Origin: Acidilobaceae archaeon
GTDB lineage: Archaea; Thermoproteota; Thermoprotei_A; Sulfolobales; Acidilobaceae
Direction: 5' to 3'
Length of the DNA: 6,769 bases
Assembly (NCBI GenBank): GCA_027057815.1
Contig: JALURD010000013.1
Location: 1-6,769 of the forward strand
In this document: piece after piece, positions 1-5,145 of the stretch
How the letters are laid out: the number at the start of each line of letters is the position of its first letter
Position numbering within the stretch: the first letter of the stretch is position 1
Position numbers and translations under genes: made by a program
Notes under the pieces: generated by a model
The model's input: the letters and a program-made list of their open reading frames with translations, nothing else
Told to the model about the DNA's origin: nothing
Database searches by the model: none

Positions 1-33
1 CGGGTCAGAGGGATGGCCTCCCATCCCCACCCG
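1..33. repeat. Compact inverted-repeat hairpin
   Basis: A perfect 7-bp stem is formed by GGGATGG (10-16) and CCATCCC (21-27) around the four-base loop CCTC. An outer 5-bp stem pairs CGGGT (1-5) with ACCCG (29-33), leaving an asymmetric interior loop of four bases on one side and one on the other. It lies about 15 bases past the stop of the minus-strand 84-residue gene, so it could be a 3' structure of that message. No T tract follows on either strand, so a classical terminator is not supported. It touches the window edge and might be part of a larger structured RNA. Confidence 0.45.
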
Positions 34-47
34 GCTCAGTTAATGCG

Positions 48-302
48 TTACTTGGAGGAGGCCGCGAGTTCCTCGAGCTCGGCGGCCTTCTCCTCGAGTA
101 GCCTGGCTAGCGCTTGCCATACCACCTTCTTGCACTCTGGACTGGCGTCGCTCGAGTAGACCGCTTCGCGGAGCTCGCGCTTGAGGCGAGCATAGAACTG
201 TAAGACGCTAGCCCACTCCAACCCCTTAATGACACAGCCCGGTTTAAACTCTGTCAGCCGTGGATCCCCGGGGTACTGCTTATTTATGAATGGGGTTTCC
301 AT
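48..302 (-). CDS. Small helical protein of unknown function (84 aa)
   Basis: I do not recognise this protein. It has a polar, proline-containing N-terminus (residues 1-24) followed by two predicted amphipathic helices, about 29-49 and 54-82; the second is rich in Leu, Glu and Lys and could form a helical hairpin or coiled coil. It has two cysteines (C23, C57), no membrane segment and no signal peptide. ATG at 302 is preferred over the in-frame TTG at 314: a purine-rich GGAAGGGGG run sits directly upstream, although its spacing to the ATG is short. The gene is divergent from the helix-turn-helix gene starting at 329, with only 26 bases between the two starts. The composition is protein-like and there is no competing frame, so I think it is real, with function unknown. 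Confidence 0.6.
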   Translation of the reverse strand: METPFINKQYPGDPRLTEFKPGCVIKGLEWASVLQFYARLKRELREAVYSSDASPECKKVVWQALARLLEEKAAELEELAASSK

Positions 303-328
303 TCCCCCTTCCAAGGGGTGCTAATCGC

Positions 329-718
329 GTGAGCCGGGGCTCATTTATCGGTGAGATCCTAGAATTCCCAGAGCCTGGGAAGATCATTATAAACGGTGTT
401 GGAAAACCGAAAGAGGTGAACCTGCCAGTCGAAGTGGTAGCTTGGCTTAGAGAGAGCTACGCTGCAAGGGCGGTGTTGAGAGAGCTGGTAACTCACTATA
501 AGTTCAGGCAGAGGCTGGCCCACCCAGGCGCACTCAGGAGCCTCATCCTACTGTTATACGCTAGAGCCCGGGGGGAAGCACCATACAGGGTTGCTAGGCG
601 TTACGGTGTTGCCCCGGAGCAGCTCTATAGGATCGAGCGTGGTATAAAGAAGGACGAACTCTATGACTACGTAATGAACGTGCTACTCCTCGAACGAGAG
701 GGGAGGCAACAAACATAA
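329..718 (+). CDS. Predicted helix-turn-helix protein, family not recognised (129 aa)
   Basis: The N-terminal 30 residues look like a small beta-strand segment (GEILEF, GKIIING) and the rest is helical. Residues about 84-104 (motif YRVARRYGVAPEQLYRIERG) have the pattern of a helix-turn-helix: a first helix, a Gly-Val turn, then a recognition-like helix carrying Tyr and Arg. A basic stretch at 50-62 precedes it. The start chosen is GTG at 329, because GGGGTG at 315-320 lies 8 bases upstream as a good archaeal ribosome-binding site. The longer reading from 290 adds 13 low-complexity residues, would overlap the divergent gene, and has no ribosome-binding site. A TATA-like TTATTTATG (280-288) about 26 bases before the ribosome-binding site could be its promoter. 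tRNA-Asn follows 33 bases downstream. DNA binding is inferred from the motif only; an RNA-binding or structural role is possible. Confidence 0.7.
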   Translation: MSRGSFIGEILEFPEPGKIIINGVGKPKEVNLPVEVVAWLRESYAARAVLRELVTHYKFRQRLAHPGALRSLILLLYARARGEAPYRVARRYGVAPEQLYRIERGIKKDELYDYVMNVLLLEREGRQQT

Positions 719-720
719 AC
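711..720 (+). promoter_or_regulatory. Possible TATA element for tRNA-Asn
   Basis: The A-rich AAACATAAAC overlaps the stop codon of the helix-turn-helix gene and lies about 35 bases before the tRNA. An initiation site some 26 bases downstream would give a leader of roughly ten bases. The match to an archaeal TATA box is weak, and read-through from the upstream gene is an equal possibility. Confidence 0.2.
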
Positions 721-751
721 CCCCGAAAGACCCCATAACGCCCACACGGGC

Positions 752-826
752 GCCGGGGTAGCTCAGCGGTAGAGCGCCGGGCTGTTAACCCGGTGGTCGG
801 GGGTTCGAATCCCCTCCCCGGCGCCA
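752..826 (+). tRNA. tRNA-Asn (anticodon GUU)
   Basis: A complete cloverleaf can be drawn by hand. The acceptor stem is GCCGGGG (752-758) with CCCCGGC (816-822). The D arm is GCTC (761-764) with GAGC (772-775). The anticodon stem is CCGGG (777-781) with CCCGG (789-793), enclosing the loop CTGTTAA with anticodon GTT at 784-786, which reads asparagine codons. The T arm is GGGGG (799-803) with CCCCT (811-815) around TTCGAAT. The discriminator is G823 and CCA is encoded at 824-826. There is no intron, so EndA encoded further along is not needed for this transcript. The nearly all-G/C stems fit growth at very high temperature. Confidence 0.97.
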
Positions 827-890
827 CGCATCCAAAATGAACGAGAATAACACTGTCAAGTAACAGCCTTTCAATAATAACAAGCTTATT

Positions 891-939
891 TCGTGCAGCA
901 CGATGAAGGCCTTTTCTCCTTAAATGGTTAATTTAAAGG
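891..939. repeat. Cluster of three palindromes in the AT-rich spacer after tRNA-Asn
   Basis: Within 50 bases there are three inverted repeats. TCGTGCAGCACGA (891-903) is a 13-base palindrome with one central base. AAGGCCTT (906-913) is followed on the plus strand by a pyrimidine run, CTTTTCTCCTT. TTAAAT/ATTTAA (920-925 and 931-936), loop GGTTA, is extended by CC/GG (918-919, 938-939) past a bulged A. They could end the tRNA transcript, end the Fur-like gene transcript coming from the other side, or bind a protein. The remaining spacer (827-1036) holds no convincing gene; it has TATA-like TTTTATAGCATATAT around 957-972. Confidence 0.35.
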
Positions 940-1036
940 GATAAGGAACACGAGTAGTTTTATAGCATATATTTCTCTTCGTAGTATCTATAATCGACAG
1001 AATATAGTGGTTCCTCTAATCATTTCAATCCAAGAC

Positions 1037-1465
1037 TTACTTCCACGCAATAATGTTTACAATGAATTTATCTGCATCAATTCCGTGCTTAGCAAGTCTC
1101 TCTTTAACGCATTCAATTATCTCAGGATCCTCTATATCTATGATTTTGTTATCCTCCAGTATGACATTTATGTGTGGCTTTACGTCGGTTTCAACTACCG
1201 TGTCTCCCTTGTGACTGAAAAGCTTAACTAGGCCTAGTTCCTCGAGGGTCTTTATTGTTATGTATACTGTTGAGAAGCTAATAGTTGGGGCCACCTTGGT
1301 GGCTTCCCTGTGTATGTCAGTTAAGGTGGGATGTGTCTTGTCAAGCTTGAGTAGGGCGTTGATTATTGCTATTCTCTGCGCTGTTATCTTGAAGCCTTTA
1401 TTCTTGAGCATCTGTATTATCCTGGCCAGCCTATTATCTTCATAGATTGCGCTCTTGCTTTCCAT
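1037..1465 (-). CDS. Fur/PerR-family metalloregulator lacking the structural zinc cysteines (142 aa)
   Basis: Fur-family proteins are dimeric repressors that sense Fe, Mn, Zn or peroxide. The winged-helix DNA-binding domain is clear: GFKITAQRIAIINALL (about 24-39), the THPT segment at 44-47, and the recognition helix ISFSTVYITIKTLEELGLV (about 62-80). The C-terminal dimerisation domain follows, with KIIDIEDPEI at 107-116. Set by eye against B. subtilis PerR, H37 corresponds to H45, D85 to E92, H91 to H98, H93 to N100 and D104 to D110. Both CxxC pairs of the structural zinc site are absent: the first reads V-I-L-E-D-N and the protein ends at IIAWK, with only C119 left. ATG at 1465 is supported by GGGGTGA (1475-1481), nine bases upstream. 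The gene is AT-rich compared with the synthetase end of the window. It follows the phosphodiesterase on the same strand but has its own promoter region. The regulon and ligand cannot be read from the sequence. Confidence 0.9.
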   Translation of the reverse strand: MESKSAIYEDNRLARIIQMLKNKGFKITAQRIAIINALLKLDKTHPTLTDIHREATKVAPTISFSTVYITIKTLEELGLVKLFSHKGDTVVETDVKPHINVILEDNKIIDIEDPEIIECVKERLAKHGIDADKFIVNIIAWK

Positions 1466-1529
1466 CTCCTCGGGTCACCCCTTCTTCTTACTCAATGCTA
1501 CTAACTTGAAGTGGCTACACTTTTAAGGC

Positions 1530-1551
1530 TATATAATATACATTATAATAC
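1530..1551 (-). promoter_or_regulatory. Promoter of the Fur-like gene with a PerR-box-like operator
   Basis: A perfect inverted repeat, TATAAT (1532-1537) and ATTATA (1542-1547), is separated by four bases. Its arms are the same as those of the bacterial PerR consensus (TTATAAT-N-ATTATAA), but with a 4-base rather than a 1-base spacer. On the minus strand it overlaps the TATA-like TTATATAG and TATTATAAT, about 65-85 bases before the start of the Fur-like gene, which would put initiation near 1508-1521. A repressor bound here would block TBP, so autoregulation is a reasonable inference. AT-rich archaeal promoters can produce such symmetry by chance. Confidence 0.45.
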
Positions 1552-1610
1552 GCCCTAGGTTTTCTCTTTAAAACAACTATAGAAATATTATATGACCGCA
1601 TAATTAGAAT

Positions 1611-2255
1611 CTAATCTCTGCATAGCTTTAACGCTTCCCATGGTAGGTCTGTTATGATATAGTCCACCCCCATTTTTATGGCTTGTAGTATATTACCTTC
1701 CTCATTAATGGTCCATGCCGCTACTAGTAATGCTTTGCCGTGGAGTGCTTTGACTAGCTCCTCATCGATGTAGGTAAAGCGTAGAGATAAACCGTCGGCC
1801 TTGGGCCCGCGGGCTGCTTCCACTGGATCGGCTGGTCTATGGTCGAGGCTGGCGAAGACTTTAGCACCCGAGAGCACTCTTCTTATACCTGGTATGTCGC
1901 TATGCCATCGAGTCGAGACAACCACTTGCCTGCCATAGAGTAGACCTTTAAATACTGAGAGCTCCTCAGGCGGAATCCTAGTCTTCAGGTCAAGCCATAC
2001 ACCCATACCCCGCGGTAGCAGTTCTGGCAACTCAGTAGGGCTAGGAGGCTTCCGGATGTGTATGCTCAACAGGAAGCGTGCTACCCTTTCCCTTAATGTC
2101 ACGTGCCTCTCATCTTCTAGAATGTGGCCAAGCCCTATTTTGCCGTCTTTGTACCAAACATCAAATTCAACCATGTCAACTCCTGCCTCAATGTACCTTT
2201 GAAGCCATATGGGGGAGTTAGCCCTGTGACCCACTATCGTCGGGCACTTTGCCAT
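1611..2255 (-). CDS. Glycerophosphodiester phosphodiesterase (GDPD family, 214 aa)
   Basis: This TIM-barrel enzyme hydrolyses glycerophosphodiesters to glycerol 3-phosphate (or, in archaea, possibly its stereoisomer) and the head-group alcohol, using a divalent metal. Family hallmarks appear in order: GHR at 9-11 with catalytic H10 and R11, VEFDV at 29-33 giving metal ligands E30 and D32, the general-acid-type H44 in LGH, LDLK at 88-91, AAWTINEEG at 179-187, and the C-terminal GVDYIITDLP at 196-205. The length is slightly short for the family (usually about 230-250), but no motif is missing. There is no signal peptide, so it is predicted cytoplasmic. ATG at 2255 has an AGGGGG ribosome-binding site about 8 bases upstream, which overlaps the end of the preceding gene; only three bases separate the two, so they are surely cotranscribed. 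The substrate (for example head groups from ether lipids) is inference. Confidence 0.93.
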   Translation of the reverse strand: MAKCPTIVGHRANSPIWLQRYIEAGVDMVEFDVWYKDGKIGLGHILEDERHVTLRERVARFLLSIHIRKPPSPTELPELLPRGMGVWLDLKTRIPPEELSVFKGLLYGRQVVVSTRWHSDIPGIRRVLSGAKVFASLDHRPADPVEAARGPKADGLSLRFTYIDEELVKALHGKALLVAAWTINEEGNILQAIKMGVDYIITDLPWEALKLCRD

Positions 2256-2258
2256 TAA

Positions 2259-2858
2259 TTAACCCCCTAAAACTTCTAGGTCTTCCCGTGCAACGCTTTC
2301 TATGGCAGCGGCAAGAGAACGGAGACACGGCTCGTCCCTCGATTTCATCGCCTCTATTAGGTTGCCTACTACTTCTTCGTACAACCTTAGTCTTACACTG
2401 CTAACGGTATCGTCTCCCCTGAGCTCCGCCTCAGCCAGTGCTGACATGAATATTAGAAAACCTGAAATACTGTCCAAAGGTATCCCGACGAAGCCGCGGA
2501 AGCCGCTCCTCGCAGCCGCTTCAAGGTAATACTTGTACGTAGACCTTGGTAACAGCGAGTCGAGGGATAGATTGCCTACTTCCCCCACGCATTCCGCTAC
2601 AAAGAAGAGTACTTCATCGGTCGCTAGACCCTTAACGTGGTACTCGCTCGCTTCATCCTCATCTACACTACCGAGGAGTCCCCTAGCGAGTAAAGCATAC
2701 GAGACTGATACTCGCGCCAGCACCAACCCTAAACGCTCGCTCCCCAAGGCTTTCAATCCCACCATAAACTCCGGGTATATCCCAGGCCTCCAACAACTTA
2801 CAGCAGACGATTTAAAGTGAAAGCTGCGTACTCGTGCCTCGAAGGCCCTCTCGCACAT
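2259..2858 (-). CDS. Unknown 199-residue helical protein, operon partner of the phosphodiesterase
   Basis: I do not recognise a family. The protein looks mostly alpha-helical: a helix rich in Leu, Ala and Val at about 34-62, an acidic link (DEDEASE, 66-72), another helix at 79-95, and a moderately hydrophobic stretch near 120-146 (FVGIPLDSISGFLIFM) that is too broken by Asp and Ser to be a confident membrane span. The C-terminal 45 residues form amphipathic helices. Cysteines are scattered (C2, C22, C90, C178) and make no metal motif. Start: ATG at 2858 is chosen over the GTG just before it (2859-2861). No Shine-Dalgarno sequence precedes either, but the A/T-rich TAAAATAA (2877-2884) sits about 24 bases upstream, as expected for a leaderless message. 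The gene ends three bases before the phosphodiesterase start, so a shared pathway is likely. Confidence 0.75.
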   Translation of the reverse strand: MCERAFEARVRSFHFKSSAVSCWRPGIYPEFMVGLKALGSERLGLVLARVSVSYALLARGLLGSVDEDEASEYHVKGLATDEVLFFVAECVGEVGNLSLDSLLPRSTYKYYLEAAARSGFRGFVGIPLDSISGFLIFMSALAEAELRGDDTVSSVRLRLYEEVVGNLIEAMKSRDEPCLRSLAAAIESVAREDLEVLGG

Positions 2859-2881
2859 CACTAAGCGTGTAAAATGTTATT

Positions 2882-3271
2882 TTAGAAGAAGTCCTCGAAC
2901 TCCCCACGAGCCCTGGCCTCAGCCTCTAGCTCCCTTAGCTCCTCCTCGAAGTCTTTAAGCCTCCTTGCTCTAGACTTGGCTGCTGCCTCAACGGCGAACT
3001 GACATCTACCGTCAGGTAGCATCGCATGCTTCGCGCAGGCTGCATACCTGCATTGTGCTCCAATGCACTTGTCACCTATCCAGGCACACATCGCTACCTT
3101 CATAGGCCTTCCTCTATAGTAGACTGTTGCAGTTCTCAACGCGTTCTTAGAACACCTGAAGAACGGGCATAGAGGGTTGCATTTATCGCCGACAGGCCTA
3201 GGCCTCGGCTCACCCCTTGGGGGCTGGCCTGGCCTCCCAGGTCTAGGGCCCCTACCAGGAGATGGCTTCAC
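2882..3271 (-). CDS. Protein with duplicated four-cysteine modules, likely Zn or Fe-S binding (129 aa)
   Basis: An N-terminal tail of about 27 residues is almost entirely Pro, Arg, Gly and Lys and is presumably disordered and able to bind nucleic acid. Then come eight cysteines: C31-x3-C35-x4-C40-x21-C62 and C69-x4-C74-x4-C79-x10-C90. Each set opens with GDKC, and a Lys two residues after the third Cys is shared (CSK, CAK), so the region reads as an internal duplication of one four-cysteine module. The C-terminal 38 residues are a charged helix rich in Arg and Glu, ending FEDFF. I do not recognise the family; zinc binding or a pair of Fe-S clusters are both open. The start chosen is GTG at 3271, because GAGGGGTG (3278-3285) lies six bases upstream; the alternative GTG at 3280 is buried in that ribosome-binding site. 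It sits between endA and the phosphodiesterase operon. Confidence 0.8.
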   Translation of the reverse strand: MKPSPGRGPRPGRPGQPPRGEPRPRPVGDKCNPLCPFFRCSKNALRTATVYYRGRPMKVAMCAWIGDKCIGAQCRYAACAKHAMLPDGRCQFAVEAAAKSRARRLKDFEEELRELEAEARARGEFEDFF

Positions 3272-3343
3272 TGCTCGCACCCCTCAGGATTCTCCAAGCC
3301 TTCACTCCCTGACTTGCCTCGCGCCTCATCTGCACTTGTCTCT

Positions 3344-3886
3344 CTAGGGCTTGAACCATTTAAACATTATATAGCTGACTTCTCCCCCCACGTGGACTGC
3401 CACGGTTAGCGTCTTCCTAACGCTATGACTTAACCTGGCAGCCCTGAGTATTTCGCCCGCATCCACCTCCTCCGAGGGGTCAACTACCGTGACCAGGAAG
3501 GGCGCGTGGTCTATCCCGGGGCCATGCCTGTATACAGCGAAGTCCGCCCCAAACTTTAGGCCAGGCCTTACTACCAGGCCCCTATCCCTAAGGCTTTTGT
3601 ACACAGTGTATAGCCTCTCCATTCTAGGCTTGCTTCTTATGAACCTGTCATACAACTCGCCATGAGAGATCGTAGATCCATCCTCGCCTATAACCTCAAT
3701 TGCACCCCTCTCAGCCAGGTATACGGCCTCAAAAGGGTTCAAGATCAACGGGGCACGGGCCTCAGCAGGGGAGGCCTTAGGCGCGCCAAGAGGAGCACCA
3801 TAAAAGCCAGCGCGGTAAATTTCCTCGGCTTCCTTCACGTCTTCAATTATTACCCTACCGCCAATAAGCCTCGCTCTAGCCTTCAA
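3344..3886 (-). CDS. endA: tRNA-splicing endonuclease, catalytic subunit (180 aa)
   Basis: EndA cuts the bulge-helix-bulge at intron borders in archaeal pre-tRNA and pre-rRNA. The N-terminal domain (about 1-80) leads to a linker helix and then the nuclease domain. The catalytic triad is visible: Y119 in FAVYRHGPG, H127 in HAPFLV, and K158 in SVRKTL. The protein ends with the beta strand YIMFKWFKP, typical of the family and used in subunit contacts. A length of 180 residues matches the single-domain catalytic subunit. In crenarchaea this usually pairs with a separate non-catalytic subunit as an alpha2-beta2 tetramer; that partner is not in the window. The start is TTG at 3886, supported by GGGTG (3894-3898) seven bases upstream; no nearer ATG or GTG exists. 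It follows the PhoU-like gene after 48 bases. Confidence 0.95.
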   Translation of the reverse strand: MKARARLIGGRVIIEDVKEAEEIYRAGFYGAPLGAPKASPAEARAPLILNPFEAVYLAERGAIEVIGEDGSTISHGELYDRFIRSKPRMERLYTVYKSLRDRGLVVRPGLKFGADFAVYRHGPGIDHAPFLVTVVDPSEEVDAGEILRAARLSHSVRKTLTVAVHVGGEVSYIMFKWFKP

Positions 3887-3913
3887 ACCCGTACACCCAG
3901 AGGGGATGCGCTG

Positions 3914-3927
3914 GCTTAGCTCTAAGC
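3914..3927. repeat. Small hairpin between the PhoU-like gene and endA
   Basis: GCTTAG (3914-3919) and CTAAGC (3922-3927) are perfect complements; allowing a four-base loop leaves a 5-bp stem. It lies 7 bases after the PhoU-like stop and about 15 bases before the endA ribosome-binding site on the minus strand. It could influence transcript processing or endA translation, but the stem is weak for a hyperthermophile. Confidence 0.25.
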
Positions 3928-3934
3928 ATGCTGG

Positions 3935-4579
3935 CTAGGAGGCCTCAGCTATTATTCTGAGGTGATTAGCAGCCTCATGCAGCTCGTCCACCACACTCTC
4001 TATGAAATCGACTGCATCCTTGAGGAGGAGCACCTGAGCTGCAGGTATCCCACCGGCTCCTAGTAACCATGTCAGCATGGATCTGTACTCCGAATCGGCT
4101 TCCTCTTCGAGCTGCGCGACCTGCTTGAGCCTTGATTTTACGAGAGCCATGCTCTCAGGCATAGCGGAGGCAACTAGCGTTAACGCTGAGTCGAGTAGGC
4201 CAGCCGCCTCCTTGGCCTTAACTGCTAGCCAACCCGCCCTCTTAAGGGCCTCTTCGGGTAGCTTCTCCCCGTTGAGGACGGAGAGCCTGAATAAGGCGGC
4301 TTCCAGCCTTTGAGCCGCCCTGTGGATAGACCTGGCTATGAAGAGGTAGAGATCTGCATTATCGAGTAGCTCGGAGCGGCCGTTAGCTATGTAATCAAGC
4401 AGCCTGTAGTATATTGTATTTACGGATTCCTCGGCCTCCCTGGCCGCCTTATGGGCTTCATCCACTTTACCCTCCATTAGAGCTTTAGAGACTCTGCCCG
4501 ATGCGTAGGCTACCTCTCTTGCCATGTTAGAAAGCTGCTCGAGCACGGTCCTCTTCGTTAGGCTGGCTTGCGCTGTCAT
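3935..4579 (-). CDS. PhoU/DUF47-like helical-bundle protein (214 aa)
   Basis: The whole protein is predicted helical in two similar halves, as in the PhoU/DUF47 (UPF0111) family, whose members are metal-binding three-helix bundles linked to phosphate uptake. The second half carries the best signature: EEEADSEYR (158-166), followed after a short loop by LKDAVDFIESVVDELHEAA (186-204), with E193 and D198 spaced as in the family's acidic metal-binding helices. The first half has a corresponding acidic helix at about 40-62. The length fits DUF47. ATG at 4579 follows GGTG (4587-4590) with seven bases of spacing. DUF47 genes often adjoin a Pit-type phosphate transporter; none is here, so the link to phosphate is inference. 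The neighbour upstream is another all-helical protein that could be a partner. Confidence 0.75.
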   Translation of the reverse strand: MTAQASLTKRTVLEQLSNMAREVAYASGRVSKALMEGKVDEAHKAAREAEESVNTIYYRLLDYIANGRSELLDNADLYLFIARSIHRAAQRLEAALFRLSVLNGEKLPEEALKRAGWLAVKAKEAAGLLDSALTLVASAMPESMALVKSRLKQVAQLEEEADSEYRSMLTWLLGAGGIPAAQVLLLKDAVDFIESVVDELHEAANHLRIIAEAS

Positions 4580-4644
4580 TTATTCCCACCGGCGGCTCAC
4601 TGGTCCGATTGAAGGCCACGCGGCTCGCTGTCAGATTAAAATCC

Positions 4645-5073
4645 TTACTTCGGCCAAGATGATCCCATGCCGTGTATAACCTCCTCGATGGCTTCCCTAA
4701 CGCTCACAGCCTTGGTATACACCTCGTCTAGATCCACCAAGTCGGGGCCAACGTCTATGAAGGCTGCCGCCGCTTCGAGTGCACTCCTCTCTCCCGGGTA
4801 CGCAACCTCTATGTAGAACGATATTAGCGCGTAAAGATCCTTCAAGTCATCCATCTCGGCTTTCGACATTCTGTTGAGTATGTTCTCTAAGTCCTCCTTG
4901 AGCCTCGACCTTATGCTTCTAAGCGACTCGAGGGTTGAGGACAGGGTTTCCTTAGAGGGGCGGAGTGTCTCCTCCAGCTTGTTCTTCAGGCCCTCAACCA
5001 GGTCTAAATGCTGCTCTAACACCATAGCTATCCTATCTGTTAAATACTCAATTACAGCGTCGCGCTCGGACAA
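4645..5073 (-). CDS. All-helical protein of unknown function (about 142 aa)
   Basis: No family is recognised. The sequence is long amphipathic helices with heptad-like Leu/Ile spacing, strongest at about residues 12-75 (LTDRIAMVLEQHLDLVEGL onward), then a second helical part near 80-135 with a Pro-Gly break (YPGER). It has no cysteine, no membrane segment and no signal peptide. Its helical, acidic make-up resembles the PhoU-like protein encoded 65 bases downstream, so a complex between the two is possible but not shown. The start is uncertain: TTG at 5073 is preferred because GGGTGA (5082-5087) lies eight bases upstream and a TATA-like TTTATACT lies at 5092-5099. GTG at 5085 would add four residues but has no ribosome-binding site and sits too close to that TATA element. 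Confidence 0.7.
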   Translation of the reverse strand: MSERDAVIEYLTDRIAMVLEQHLDLVEGLKNKLEETLRPSKETLSSTLESLRSIRSRLKEDLENILNRMSKAEMDDLKDLYALISFYIEVAYPGERSALEAAAAFIDVGPDLVDLDEVYTKAVSVREAIEEVIHGMGSSWPK

Positions 5074-5091
5074 AGCAACGTTCACCCGGGG

Positions 5092-5099
5092 AGTATAAA
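5092..5099 (-). promoter_or_regulatory. Candidate TATA box before the helical protein gene
   Basis: TTTATACT on the minus strand sits in the 60-base gap after the barrel-protein stop, about 23 bases before the TTG start at 5073. An initiation site at the usual distance would fall at or beside that start codon, giving a nearly leaderless message. It then conflicts with use of the GGGTGA at 5082-5087, so either this promoter or that ribosome-binding site is likely the minor one. Confidence 0.35.
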
Positions 5100-5145
5100 G
5101 TCATCGCATGCCGTGGAGTCAGGAGTGGCTGGGTAAGAGGCTATA

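Noticed and set aside
752..826. Intron or bulge-helix-bulge in tRNA-Asn that would link it to endA
   Set aside because: All stems are contiguous with a normal 7-base anticodon loop; there is no insertion.
594..827. Minus-strand open frame across the end of the helix-turn-helix gene and the tRNA
   Set aside because: It reads through the complement of tRNA-Asn and of a better-supported gene; the sequence GRGFEPPTTG is the familiar artefact of translating a tRNA antisense.
899..950. C/D box guide RNA, from a box-C-like ACGATGA
   Set aside because: No CTGA box D or D' follows at a suitable distance on that strand.
1007..1231. Plus-strand open frame antisense to the Fur-like gene
   Set aside because: It has a Tyr/Leu/Phe-rich antisense composition, no ribosome-binding site, and overlaps a clear Fur-family gene.
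2302..2820. Two plus-strand open frames opposite the unknown 199-residue gene
   Set aside because: Ser/Thr/Pro-rich antisense translations with no ribosome-binding site; the minus-strand frame joins tightly to the phosphodiesterase.
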